DNA from: an uncultured euryarchaeote
Lineage (GTDB): Archaea > Thermoplasmatota > Poseidoniia > Poseidoniales > Poseidoniaceae
Direction: 5' to 3'
Length of the DNA stretch: 49,491 nucleotides
Assembly: GCA_937894115.1 (NCBI GenBank)
Contig: CALBFP010000010.1
Span: forward strand, 1-49,491
Position numbers and translations under genes: made by a program. Positions 1-8,066 of the stretch are shown in pieces. The notes under the pieces were generated by a model. That model was not told the origin of the DNA. It did not search any database and saw nothing but the letters and a program-made list of their open reading frames with translations. Position 1 is the stretch's first letter. Each line of letters starts with the position of its first letter.

Positions 1-151
1 GGATTAGAAAACCAAACAATAGCCGATCATCATCTCCATCATTTAGAAATTTAATGATGGTCGTGTATAGATACAGTAAGGGCAAGTAGTAAACTGGAAT
101 GAACATCAGAGAAGTCTTTTCTTCAGGTGTATAGTCTTCAAACACAGTCAT
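1..151 (-). CDS. Edge-truncated hypothetical protein (N-terminal part)
   Basis: A minus-strand frame opens at an ATG (149-151) and runs off the left edge without a stop, giving about 50 residues. A TTG at 175 in the same frame is a possible earlier start, and a TAG closes the frame about six codons before that. The translation looks protein-like: an acidic N-terminus, then a hydrophobic stretch rich in Tyr and Leu that could be a membrane segment, then a run of acidic residues. I do not recognise a family. At this length an open frame could still occur by chance, so this is a tentative call. Confidence 0.35.
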   Translation of the reverse strand, partial: MTVFEDYTPEEKTSLMFIPVYYLPLLYLYTTIIKFLNDGDDDRLLFGFLI

Positions 152-175
152 GAAATTATCCAAAATTTCCGTCAA

Positions 176-426
176 TTTATGCTTTCTGCTCTATTGTGAT
201 TCAATGTCGCCCAAGATTCATGGTGCACTTATGGCGTCCCTCATAGAGTTTAACGTGTTCAACCGTAGGAAGTATACTGGGGGACTGAACACCCATTGTA
301 CTCTTCCATAGTGTCTTGGGGGGTTTGGAACAATCCACGTGATTTCATGGAAATCATATGTCGGATGTCTGTACCAACTTTTGAAACGGTGGAAGTGTCA
401 AGTAGTATTGGTGAGAAGGTCCTTCC
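176..426. other. Non-coding stretch, left end
   Basis: No convincing ORF, tRNA or RNA gene is visible between the edge ORF and the esterase. The only structure I see is a perfect inverted repeat, GATTTC-ATG-GAAATC, at 341-355, about 70 bp before the esterase start. It could be a protein-binding site or chance. Confidence 0.4.
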
Positions 427-1395
427 ATGAGTTTTACCGAGAGGGGGCTATTTTGCCCAATCATCTTGTTATTATTCATGAGTAATCTATCTGGATGTAT
501 CTCTACTGACAATGTAGTTGATGGAAATCAGAATGATGGAGTCGATGAGTCGAATCTTGAACCGTACATGATTACAACACATTGCGTAGAACATGAATTT
601 CTCGATAGATGCTTTATGCTTCTTGTTCCGAACAATCTTACCCAAGATATTCCCGTGCCTTTGGTAATCGATCTTCATGGCATGGGAGATACAAATCAGA
701 TGCAGTTTGAACTCTCAGCATTTGCGGAAATCGCCGTTGAAGAAAATTTCATTGTCGCTTATCCCCAGGGCGAGGAGTTGGTTTGGAGCATAGATGTTGA
801 AGAAGTGGACAATGGCTTGGATGACGTTGGGTTCTTGCTTGAAGTGATAGCTTCGATCAAAGGGATGTATTCCATCGATGATTCTCGGATTCATATGACG
901 GGGTGGTCGATGGGTTGTATGATGACGCAGTTTTTTGCAGTTGAAACACAAGGAATTCTTGCCTCAGCAGGCTGCATGTCAGGTTATTTAATGACAGAAG
1001 CACCATCAACATATTCCATTCCAATTCCGTTTATGGAAGTACACGGAGTTCTTGACTCAACGGTCCAATATGCAGATAATTCAGTAAATTTTATGATCGG
1101 TTTTGAAAGCACAAAAGGCATCAATGTAGGAGCAATGCAGAATCTTGAGTATTGGGCAGACCTCAACGGATGCAGTGGAATCGCACCTGAAATTTTTGAG
1201 CTGAATGATGATTTCGACATTAGAGGATATTCGGAATGCGGAAACGGGGCGGAGGTTAGACTGATGAGCCTATTCCTCGCACAACATAACCCCTATGTGA
1301 ATGATCATGATATACACAATAAACCTGGAAATCCAACAGACACACCCTCGACACGTATCCTGTGGGACTTCGTGAGCAAATTCCAAAAAGAATGA
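427..1395 (+). CDS. Secreted lipoprotein esterase, LpqC/feruloyl-esterase/PHB-depolymerase type
   Basis: This is an alpha/beta hydrolase predicted to act outside the cell on ester bonds; the substrate is unknown. The N-terminus has a hydrophobic signal segment and a lipobox (LSGC, Cys24), so it is probably lipid-anchored. Visible fold marks are the LHG oxyanion motif at about 83-85, the nucleophile elbow GWSMG (Ser161), the acid Asp210 in the GVLD stretch, and a late His (His287 the best candidate, then 294 or 297). The DDVGFL stretch at about 132-137 is typical of the LpqC/PHB-depolymerase (COG3509) family. The length of 322 aa is normal. It stands alone, with about 150 bp before the next gene. 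Family assignment is firm; substrate is not. Confidence 0.8.
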   Translation: MSFTERGLFCPIILLLFMSNLSGCISTDNVVDGNQNDGVDESNLEPYMITTHCVEHEFLDRCFMLLVPNNLTQDIPVPLVIDLHGMGDTNQMQFELSAFAEIAVEENFIVAYPQGEELVWSIDVEEVDNGLDDVGFLLEVIASIKGMYSIDDSRIHMTGWSMGCMMTQFFAVETQGILASAGCMSGYLMTEAPSTYSIPIPFMEVHGVLDSTVQYADNSVNFMIGFESTKGINVGAMQNLEYWADLNGCSGIAPEIFELNDDFDIRGYSECGNGAEVRLMSLFLAQHNPYVNDHDIHNKPGNPTDTPSTRILWDFVSKFQKE

Positions 1396-1555
1396 TACTG
1401 CGAGCACACCAACCCTAGTGATGCCCTCTGTACAGGCGTGTCTTGAGTGGGTACCGTTGTATGCATGAGGATACAAATAGATCATACAATGGAAGCTGGA
1501 TTTATGCACAATATATCACAACCCTTCTTTCATCAGTCTCATTTATTTGTCGAGA

Positions 1556-1825
1556 ATGCGTAGAAGATTCATGAGAAGTATAAGGATAGGCGTAATTTCA
1601 CTATCCTTGGTGCTTGGAGTTCTTATTCTAATGATTCCAGTTGGTTTGAATTTCGGTTTACTCGAATGGATTGGTAGTCTGACAAAAGAGGAAGAAGTAT
1701 TGAGCGGATCGTGTACTCTGTTGTGTATGGTACTTACTCCGATTGCTTTGATTGGAGGAAATTTCTTGCGTTCCAATCAAATCGATACAGAATTGCAATT
1801 AGACGAAAATCCCAATGAGGAATAA
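1556..1825 (+). CDS. Small two-pass membrane protein
   Basis: An 89-aa protein with a strongly basic N-terminus (Arg-rich for the first ten residues), followed by two hydrophobic segments at roughly 11-31 and 48-70 and an acidic tail. I chose the ATG at 1556; the frame also allows a TTG at 1547. An AT-rich ATATATC element near 1511-1517 could be the TATA box. No family is recognised. It ends 10 bp before the convergent end of the polytopic membrane gene. Confidence 0.55.
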   Translation: MRRRFMRSIRIGVISLSLVLGVLILMIPVGLNFGLLEWIGSLTKEEEVLSGSCTLLCMVLTPIALIGGNFLRSNQIDTELQLDENPNEE

Positions 1826-1835
1826 GCAGTCCTTA

Positions 1836-3197
1836 CTACTCATCCAAATCTAAATCGATTTGCAATAAACTATTTTCATCATGCCAGGATTCTAAGTACT
1901 CCATTCGAGTTTCAGACAAGCCGTAATTTTTCGCCTGCATAACAAGCATTGCACGCTCTTTTTCTGTGATGAATCCGTCTTGCATTGCAAACTTGTACAA
2001 CTCAAGATAGGCTTGCTCCTCCTTTGTGTGAGCCTCTGGAAGCAGCCGGTTCGAAACGGATGAGATCGTGGTTAAGATTGGTTTTCTCGTCACATACAAA
2101 ACAGAACCCATACCGACTGCTCCAATCCATCCAACTCCTGCTATGCTCTCCATAATTTCTGTGCCGGTGATGAAGAGAATTGCTCCCAATCCAGCAAAGA
2201 TTGTACCTGTGAACGTCTTCCGGAGTTGTTCATCGATGCCCAGGACGTCTTGTTTGAGAATGGCGTACGCAAAGAGAACTCCCAACATGAACGAACCAAA
2301 GATGTTCATGAATAAGGTCGTGGAATGGAAGAGGCTCATGAACAAACTGTCCTTTCGCACGTCACTGCCCATCAAAACCCCACTCTTGAGAAGGCTGTCT
2401 GCCATGATGATTAGAATCGTAGCACCAACGGAAAAGATAAGTTTAGCCAAAAATCCAATTCGCATGGCTCGAATCTCACTAGCGTCAAAGCTTGAATCTT
2501 CATCGATACTGTTTAAGTCAATTCGATAAAGGTATATCGTGGAAACCAATAGGCTGAGGGCCAAAAGGGGCACAATAATCGGTTGCAAGGCACCGACACT
2601 GATTTTCATGATCGTCAATGGATAAACAGATGCAAGGGGCGCAGGACATGTTGAATCAAACGGAAACTCAGTTCCACCGTACGAACTGGTTTCTCCATCT
2701 CCGACCTCGGTGCACTCCAAAGCATACATGTCCCCAAGTGCTGAAACGTTACCACCCGCTGCTGCCACTGCTGACATGAAGACGATTACTCCCAAAAGAG
2801 GCGTGAACCAAATCAATCTTGATGCGAAAAACACCCGAACTTTCTCAAGCCCTGGCCGGTCGGTGTAGAACGTGAAAATGCAAAGATAGTACACGATCAG
2901 AAGAACACCTGTCGCACCGCTGACATACCGAATGGAGAACAATGCATCAAGGTGCTCAGGTCGAAAAGGATAGAGCCCGAAGAAATTGAGTGCTGCTGCA
3001 CCGAGGCCTTCGAACGCCAGTAAGAACGACAAAAACCGATTTTTGGCGTTTTGAGGGTTGGCGCGAAAGACGAGAACCGAAAGGTAAAGCATCATCCCGC
3101 AGGTAAGAAATCCGAGAACAGCCAGCAAATGCGGGACAGCCAAAAGCACCAGTGTGTTTTCATTGAGATTGCTTAAAAGGCGCAAATAATAATCCAA
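1836..3197 (-). CDS. Polytopic membrane protein with TerB-like cytosolic tail
   Basis: About eight hydrophobic segments fill the first 340 residues, separated by short loops, with one longer Cys-containing extracytoplasmic loop. The arrangement resembles the 7TM sensor regions found at the N-terminus of some histidine kinases, but no kinase follows. The last 60 residues are charged and helical, with the pattern DG-[FI]-[IT]-x-x-E-R that recalls TerB or EF-hand-like helical domains. I prefer the TTG at 3197: it has an upstream GGGAG Shine-Dalgarno match and an AT-rich TATA candidate near 3237-3249, and it begins just before the first membrane helix. The frame stays open to an ATG at 3311, which would add 38 hydrophilic residues. 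Possibly a membrane sensor; function unknown. Confidence 0.65.
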   Translation of the reverse strand: MDYYLRLLSNLNENTLVLLAVPHLLAVLGFLTCGMMLYLSVLVFRANPQNAKNRFLSFLLAFEGLGAAALNFFGLYPFRPEHLDALFSIRYVSGATGVLLIVYYLCIFTFYTDRPGLEKVRVFFASRLIWFTPLLGVIVFMSAVAAAGGNVSALGDMYALECTEVGDGETSSYGGTEFPFDSTCPAPLASVYPLTIMKISVGALQPIIVPLLALSLLVSTIYLYRIDLNSIDEDSSFDASEIRAMRIGFLAKLIFSVGATILIIMADSLLKSGVLMGSDVRKDSLFMSLFHSTTLFMNIFGSFMLGVLFAYAILKQDVLGIDEQLRKTFTGTIFAGLGAILFITGTEIMESIAGVGWIGAVGMGSVLYVTRKPILTTISSVSNRLLPEAHTKEEQAYLELYKFAMQDGFITEKERAMLVMQAKNYGLSETRMEYLESWHDENSLLQIDLDLDE

Positions 3198-3316
3198 TTT
3201 GCTCCCTCTGGTGCATACACCTATGGAATCGCTGAATTTAATTTTACCACGAATGGGTGTTGCACGTCTTCGAAAAAAATCTTCAAAAAAAATCAGATTG
3301 AAACGAGTCACGGAAA

Positions 3317-3328
3317 GAACAATTGTTC
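3317..3328. promoter_or_regulatory. Perfect 12-bp palindrome
   Basis: GAACAATTGTTC is a perfect dyad between the Cys-rich micro-ORF and the polytopic membrane gene. It sits 11 bp from a separate hairpin-forming repeat. It could be an operator for the membrane gene; no regulator is identified. Confidence 0.35.
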
Positions 3329-3343
3329 CTGCTTTAGAAGCAG
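3329..3343. terminator. Hairpin downstream of Cys-rich micro-ORF
   Basis: CTGCTT-TAG-AAGCAG is a perfect 6-bp stem with a 3-nt loop, 17 nt past the micro-ORF stop on the minus strand. No strong T-run follows it. It may define the 3' end of a short transcript. Confidence 0.3.
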
Positions 3344-3359
3344 ATTACCGTTCTGTTCA

Positions 3360-3425
3360 CTAACAACATCCATCGCATGGGCAATTCAATCCACAAGGAT
3401 TGCAGCCACAACATTCACAAGCCAT
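3360..3425 (-). CDS. Metallothionein-like Cys-rich microprotein (21 aa)
   Basis: The minus strand encodes a 21-residue peptide from the ATG at 3423-3425 to the TAG at 3360-3362. Nine of the 21 residues are Cys, at positions 3, 5, 6, 8, 11, 15, 17, 20 and 21. They form CxC, CC and CxxC groupings typical of metallothioneins and other thiolate-cluster peptides. The remaining residues are small or acidic (Gly, Ala, Asn, Pro, Asp, Glu) plus one Leu; there are no aromatics. An in-frame TAG two codons before the ATG fixes the start. A strong TATA-like element lies 13-29 nt upstream, as expected for a leaderless archaeal transcript, and a hairpin follows the stop. Too short for ordinary gene callers. 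Metal binding is inferred from composition only; a chance ORF is not excluded. Confidence 0.55.
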   Translation of the reverse strand: MACECCGCNPCGLNCPCDGCC

Positions 3426-3438
3426 GGTCTAGCCACAG

Positions 3439-3454
3439 TAAATTAATAATTAAA
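3439..3454 (-). promoter_or_regulatory. TATA-like promoter of the Cys-rich micro-ORF
   Basis: On the minus strand TTTAATTATTAATTTA ends 13 nt before the micro-ORF ATG. This is the spacing expected for an archaeal TATA box driving a leaderless mRNA. The flanking DNA is less AT-rich. Confidence 0.45.
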
Positions 3455-3621
3455 CATATCGGATTTATTATCTTGAAAAGGGTCATATCAACAGCAAAAT
3501 TCTGGTTGGAAATTTCTGATCTCATGGATTTCAAACAAATGTTATACACAGTTGATGTAGAGAATTGACTCAATGGACATCGCACAATGGGTGCTCGTCC
3601 CACACATGAGGGCGTAGCTGT

Positions 3622-4278
3622 ATGAAACAACAATCTGACATATCCTCTTCATTGATTGAGAAAGACGACTTAAAACTCGAATTGAATAACCTCCTAAATG
3701 ACGCAAAACACCCCGTTGAGATCGTGGCTAAGTGGTTGCAAGAAGCAAAAGATTTGCAATTTGAGAAACCAGAGGCCATGAACCTTGCCACTGTTGGCGT
3801 TGATGGAAAGCCAAGAAATCGAATGGTCTTAATGCGCCACGTCACAGAAACCGAAATTGGATTTTTTACAAATCTATCCAGCTCGAAAGCCAAGGAAATC
3901 ACGAACAATCCGTATGTATCAGCCACATTGTGGTGGCCTGATATGGAGCGTCAAGTACGAATTGAGGGTCTTGCTCAACCAATGTGTCGAGACGTAGTGG
4001 AAGCCTACTTCAACAGTCGCCCAAGAAAGAGTCGAATCGCAGCTTGGGCTTCAAAACAAAGTCAACCACTATCGTCCATGGATGCACTTGACAAACGGTT
4101 CCAAGAAGCTGAGCTAATGTTTGCAGAAGGAGATGTAACGCTTCCTAAATTCTGGGGCGGATACACGATTTCTGTGGAGCGAATTGAGTTTTGGATTGGA
4201 AAACCGCATCGACTGCATGAACGCATTGTTTTGACAAAAGAAAAGGACGGATGGCTTCGTTCCAGACTCTATCCATGA
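3622..4278 (+). CDS. pdxH: Pyridoxamine 5'-phosphate oxidase
   Basis: A flavin (FMN) enzyme that oxidises pyridoxamine or pyridoxine 5'-phosphate to pyridoxal 5'-phosphate, in the cytoplasm. The 218-aa protein is full length and matches the family throughout: the substrate-contacting region around RNRMVLMR (about 69-76), a FFTN strand, the SxKAxE FMN phosphate region, a WW segment followed by QVRIEG, the GGYxxxxxxxEFW block near 179-191, and the terminal RLYP. Archaea generally make PLP de novo with PdxS/PdxT, so here it probably serves vitamer salvage and may be of bacterial origin (inference). It is monocistronic. A TTATACAC near 3542 is a weak promoter candidate. Confidence 0.95.
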   Translation: MKQQSDISSSLIEKDDLKLELNNLLNDAKHPVEIVAKWLQEAKDLQFEKPEAMNLATVGVDGKPRNRMVLMRHVTETEIGFFTNLSSSKAKEITNNPYVSATLWWPDMERQVRIEGLAQPMCRDVVEAYFNSRPRKSRIAAWASKQSQPLSSMDALDKRFQEAELMFAEGDVTLPKFWGGYTISVERIEFWIGKPHRLHERIVLTKEKDGWLRSRLYP

Positions 4279-4316
4279 GTTGATCAAAATTCCACTACTC
4301 GGTACAAAGGCACTTT

Positions 4317-4327
4317 GAAATAATTAA
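4317..4327 (+). promoter_or_regulatory. TATA-like promoter
   Basis: GAAATAATTAA lies 16-27 nt before the ATG at 4344, the spacing of a leaderless archaeal promoter, in the short gap after pdxH. Confidence 0.4.
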
Positions 4328-4343
4328 CTACAGAGCGCAGCAT

Positions 4344-5495
4344 ATGGAAGCACAGTCGTACTACGAATCACTGGTTAGCCAAGGGTACGATGAAAATCAG
4401 GCAAAACAGTACACATTGCAATACTACCCAGACTTTACGATTGTGAGTCAGACCGTGGCCTCACCAGAACCAATGCTTCCACCACCAGAATTTTCCATGC
4501 CGTTACCAGTACAACATGGAGAATTCGCAAACATCACAGCGGTTGATGTTAAGACAAAAGACAGGAAAAAAATGTATTCGATCGTACTTGTTGCGATTTT
4601 GATTGTAGCGGGCGGTACGGCCGGTGTTTTGTACGCCCTTGGTATCTTTGGACAAAGCGATGCTGATTTTGTTGGCGAGTGGGTTAGCAATGATGGTACC
4701 ATTACTTCCTATGATAAAGACGGAGAGTTTCATCAGTACGGTTGGTCATGGACAAGTGGTGATTCGACATACACTCAGCAATTCGATACAACAACTTGGG
4801 AAAAATCAGGAGATGAGGTAACGGCTGTGTTCAAGCGCAAGGTTACCAATGACGAATTTCCACACGATGAGGAAACCAAATACGTCTTCGAAATTGAGAT
4901 CATCGGAGACGTGATGTTTCAAAAGCCATTGCAGGTGAAGCAGACCTACACTTATGACGACGGGTTTACTGAAGAACAAGACATGATGGATGTAGTGGAA
5001 TCTAATTGCTACGTATTAGTCAACAAAGCAGGGTTGGATGTCAGCGGTCAATCATGGGACGCAAGCGCCCACGATGCATGGTACTCAACGGTCAACTCCG
5101 TCAAAGCTCCGAGTTGGTGCGATAATGACTTTGTCAACGATTATGTGTTTTCTTTTGAAAAGAATGAGAATTTCTTTGAATTAACCCTTGAAAACACCAA
5201 ATGGGACCGACTCAAAATCGAGAACCTCAATTTTTACATCAACATCAACGGTGGTGAACAGATAAAATGTTTTTACGATGGTTTTGATGGTGTCTGCTCA
5301 TACATACCGCAGTTCGGTAGTTCTGATTTGGAACCTGGGTCGGTTATCGCATTTGGTAAAGGGCAAGCCTGGGATACGGATTGCAGTTCAGGTTGTGACA
5401 TCAAGATTTCAATCGTTGAGTCTACCGATGACGGTCTTGTCTTGGTCAAGGAACTCAATGAAACCAATCTTGTTTGGGATCAAGAGGAGCCCTAG
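4344..5495 (+). CDS. Single-pass membrane protein with beta-rich extracellular domain
   Basis: A 383-aa protein in three parts. Residues 1-70 are cytosolic, beginning with a Tyr/Gln-rich helical motif (YYESLVSQGY, then QYYPDF) and a Pro-rich linker. A basic patch and one membrane helix follow at about 75-100. The rest is an extracellular domain rich in Asp, Trp and aromatic strand patterns, with a GEWVSNDG start like small lipocalin or META-type beta domains. No catalytic motif is visible. It converges on the CBS gene, 7 bp away. Family not recognised; the topology is well supported. Confidence 0.7.
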   Translation: MEAQSYYESLVSQGYDENQAKQYTLQYYPDFTIVSQTVASPEPMLPPPEFSMPLPVQHGEFANITAVDVKTKDRKKMYSIVLVAILIVAGGTAGVLYALGIFGQSDADFVGEWVSNDGTITSYDKDGEFHQYGWSWTSGDSTYTQQFDTTTWEKSGDEVTAVFKRKVTNDEFPHDEETKYVFEIEIIGDVMFQKPLQVKQTYTYDDGFTEEQDMMDVVESNCYVLVNKAGLDVSGQSWDASAHDAWYSTVNSVKAPSWCDNDFVNDYVFSFEKNENFFELTLENTKWDRLKIENLNFYININGGEQIKCFYDGFDGVCSYIPQFGSSDLEPGSVIAFGKGQAWDTDCSSGCDIKISIVESTDDGLVLVKELNETNLVWDQEEP

Positions 5496-5502
5496 AAACG
5501 CA

Positions 5503-5916
5503 TCATAGAGAACCAAGTGATGGGTTGGCGGAGAGAATCGACTGTGCTTGACGGTAATCGTCTGGCGAGAAGTATCCCTCAAAAGCACCCGAATCATCAA
5601 CAACGACGACGGCTTGTGGCATCCGTTCATTTACGGATTTGATTACATCAGCGATCGGCTCGGATAAAGATACTTTGAGGACATCCATTTCCATAACTTC
5701 CTTGCAAGTCGTTTCTTTGACTTCCAAGCCGTTCCCAATCGCTTTGAGCATCTGTCGTTGACCGATGACTCCCTTAACCTGCTCATCATCATCGAGGACT
5801 ACGAGTATACCTGAGGGGATACTCACCAAGCGTTTGCAACCTTCAACAAGTGTGTCATCTAAACCGATGGTTACATGTTCGTCGTCAAGTTCCAAATCGG
5901 CAACAGTTTCGCTCAT
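5503..5916 (-). CDS. CBS-domain pair protein
   Basis: A stand-alone 137-aa protein made of two CBS motifs (about 1-65 and 68-137). Each shows the typical strand-helix order: GILVVLDDDEQVKGVIG in the first copy and AVVVVDDSGAFEGYFS in the second. CBS pairs usually bind adenine nucleotides and regulate a partner protein. It lies 39 bp downstream of the zinc-ribbon membrane gene on the same strand and may be the last gene of the ArcS-S15 run. The regulated partner is unknown. Confidence 0.85.
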   Translation of the reverse strand: MSETVADLELDDEHVTIGLDDTLVEGCKRLVSIPSGILVVLDDDEQVKGVIGQRQMLKAIGNGLEVKETTCKEVMEMDVLKVSLSEPIADVIKSVNERMPQAVVVVDDSGAFEGYFSPDDYRQAQSILSANPSLGSL

Positions 5917-5955
5917 GAACGTCGGTAGATGTGACCGCTTTAGAGGGTTTTGACA

Positions 5956-7989
5956 TTATGATACAATCTTGATGATGCGTTGGCACCCTGTACATTGAAT
6001 TCGAATTGGGCGCAAATCGGAGGTCACTGGATTGGATGTTTTGCATTGTGGACAAGCGATTGTTGGGAAATTCGTAAGAAGAACTTGAGGTTGTGTGTTT
6101 TCATCATCAATGCCAGTTCTTGGAGAAATTATGGCAGTGGCCCACCAGATGAAAACAATCGATACGCTCGATGCGAGAATGTAGAGCGGTTCAAAAGCAA
6201 AGAAATGCAACAAGAACACAACTGGTACAAGAATCATCTCAATCATCAACGGGTATTTAGCTCGATTTCTCACCATCCTAAACGCCATCCACAATCCACC
6301 TGCAAGAATGAGAGTCATCGCAATGGTGAGACCGAACGGTGCATGAATGACGGAGGTTGTCGGCTGGGAATCAACAGCAAATTTGTCCAACTGCGTCAAT
6401 CCTGTCGCCTTGACGGTGGCTGATTCACCCCATGGAAACCGCATGTGATTGATTTCAATGTCGTCACCATCCAGCACATCTATTTGTGAAAACGAGGTCA
6501 TCGAGCTTGTTTTCACAGTCAAGAACAAATCGTAAACCGACCAAATTGGCGAGGGTTGAGAGACCATGAAACCGCTGTCAAGAATGCGATAATTTACACC
6601 TGAAGTAATTGGCGTTAACGAATCGATTCGCAGTTTTAGAGGAGCATTTCTGACCCGTTCTTCACCCATTAAATCGAGAGTGATGGCGTACGATTGTGCT
6701 TCAGACAGATCACCTACTAAATCCTCGGATTCAAGGCCGAGCCCAAGTCGAAAGAAAGAGATGTAATACGAGTCCATGGCGTTTTCGAATTCGCTAATCT
6801 CTGCACTTTCAATGAGGCGACTTCCACGCTGTTCGTCGCTCACATCGCCTCCATCAAAATTTTTCAAAACCGGCGATAGTGGAATCGTTTCATCTCCGAG
6901 GTGGTCCAATCCCCAACGAATCCAGAACGCCATTTCACCATCGATGGTGAGAATTGTTGTTTGTGCAAGACGGAGCCCTCCATCTTCAGAATCAAGTTCC
7001 ATGGTGATGGAAACATCGAGCGGAGATCCTTTGCCGTTGGTTCGTAAAGGTTCGTTAAGGGGGTAGAAACTACCCCCCTCACCGGTTCCATCAAACGTTT
7101 CGATGCCAAAATCGGATGCACCGGTCAAGGTAAGACCGTCTTGAATTTCATAAGTAACCGTAACATTGACGGATTCTTGTCCACCCTTAGCATCGGTCCA
7201 TGTCCAGATAACCAAAATTGCTTCACCTTCGAGTACCTCTGTGGGATCTTCGGTTTGCAAAACACCGTTTACCTCAAGATTAATTGAATTTGAAAACACG
7301 AGCGCTTCCATTCCAAACGGCGATTCAATTCGGACTGCAAAGTAGACCAAATCACCCTCTACAATCGGCTCGTCAAGTGATAAGTCTACGATTGGAAGTT
7401 CCGCAGTGATTGCAGATTTATGTTCCTCACTACCCCAGAAGAACTCCACTTTTGCACCACTTGCTGGAACACTGAATACGATATTGCGAGTGTTAATGCT
7501 AACTGAAATTTCTGATGTTCCACTTACTTGAATTTCATCAACTGGGATATCGATTGTAATACTTCCAGAGCCTTGAGCAACAAAGGATTGATCGATCCCC
7601 AAGAATCCTGTAAAGGTAGAACCCCCTATTACAACAGTTGCCGAAACATTGAGATTTGCTCCCCCTGCATTTGAAACAGTATAGTCCATTTCAACAGTCC
7701 ATGTAGAATCGGGGACTGTTCCAGGCCATGCAGAATCGAGCATCCACTTACCAATTTGTTCGGAGGAAGTAACTGCGGTTTCAAATGATGCAGATGATGA
7801 GGTTTCTGAGAGTAAATCATCGAATGGGGTAAGTTGCAAATTCGTATCACCAATCAAATACAAATCAACCTCAGTGGCTTCACAGCACACTTTGGTACCT
7901 TGGGCTTGGACAGTCCCCATTATTGGAGAGAAGGGAACAAAAAGGGAGAAGAGGAAGCAACTCACAATGAAGATGGCTCGCCCACGCAT
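5956..7989 (-). CDS. Secreted/membrane protein with C-terminal zinc ribbon
   Basis: A 677-aa protein from the ATG at 7989; a TTG at 8004 would add five residues. A signal peptide (about 1-30) is followed by some 520 residues of beta-sandwich-like, Ser/Thr-rich extracellular sequence without an obvious active site. It includes CARDB/Ig-like segments with alternating hydrophobic strands. Three membrane helices (about 555-640) come next, then a short cytosolic tail. The tail carries two CxxC pairs (CPQC and CTGC, 18 residues apart) that form a zinc ribbon. The layout suggests a surface domain linked to a cytosolic metal-binding module. Function unknown. Confidence 0.75.
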   Translation of the reverse strand: MRGRAIFIVSCFLFSLFVPFSPIMGTVQAQGTKVCCEATEVDLYLIGDTNLQLTPFDDLLSETSSSASFETAVTSSEQIGKWMLDSAWPGTVPDSTWTVEMDYTVSNAGGANLNVSATVVIGGSTFTGFLGIDQSFVAQGSGSITIDIPVDEIQVSGTSEISVSINTRNIVFSVPASGAKVEFFWGSEEHKSAITAELPIVDLSLDEPIVEGDLVYFAVRIESPFGMEALVFSNSINLEVNGVLQTEDPTEVLEGEAILVIWTWTDAKGGQESVNVTVTYEIQDGLTLTGASDFGIETFDGTGEGGSFYPLNEPLRTNGKGSPLDVSITMELDSEDGGLRLAQTTILTIDGEMAFWIRWGLDHLGDETIPLSPVLKNFDGGDVSDEQRGSRLIESAEISEFENAMDSYYISFFRLGLGLESEDLVGDLSEAQSYAITLDLMGEERVRNAPLKLRIDSLTPITSGVNYRILDSGFMVSQPSPIWSVYDLFLTVKTSSMTSFSQIDVLDGDDIEINHMRFPWGESATVKATGLTQLDKFAVDSQPTTSVIHAPFGLTIAMTLILAGGLWMAFRMVRNRAKYPLMIEMILVPVVFLLHFFAFEPLYILASSVSIVFIWWATAIISPRTGIDDENTQPQVLLTNFPTIACPQCKTSNPVTSDLRPIRIQCTGCQRIIKIVS

Positions 7990-8066
7990 CGTGTCCACAC
8001 GCAACGGTCGTACAAGAGGCGTATAACATCAACGCCAAGTTGTCTAGGTCAAAACCTATTTTTGCA

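Noticed and set aside
2068-2529. 153-codon plus-strand open frame
   Set aside because: It is antisense to the membrane-helix part of the polytopic membrane gene, and its residue mix (Pro, Met, Arg) is typical of a shadow frame.
3377-3568. 63-codon plus-strand frame over the Cys-rich micro-ORF
   Set aside because: No family pattern; the strand with TATA box and Cys clustering is the minus strand.
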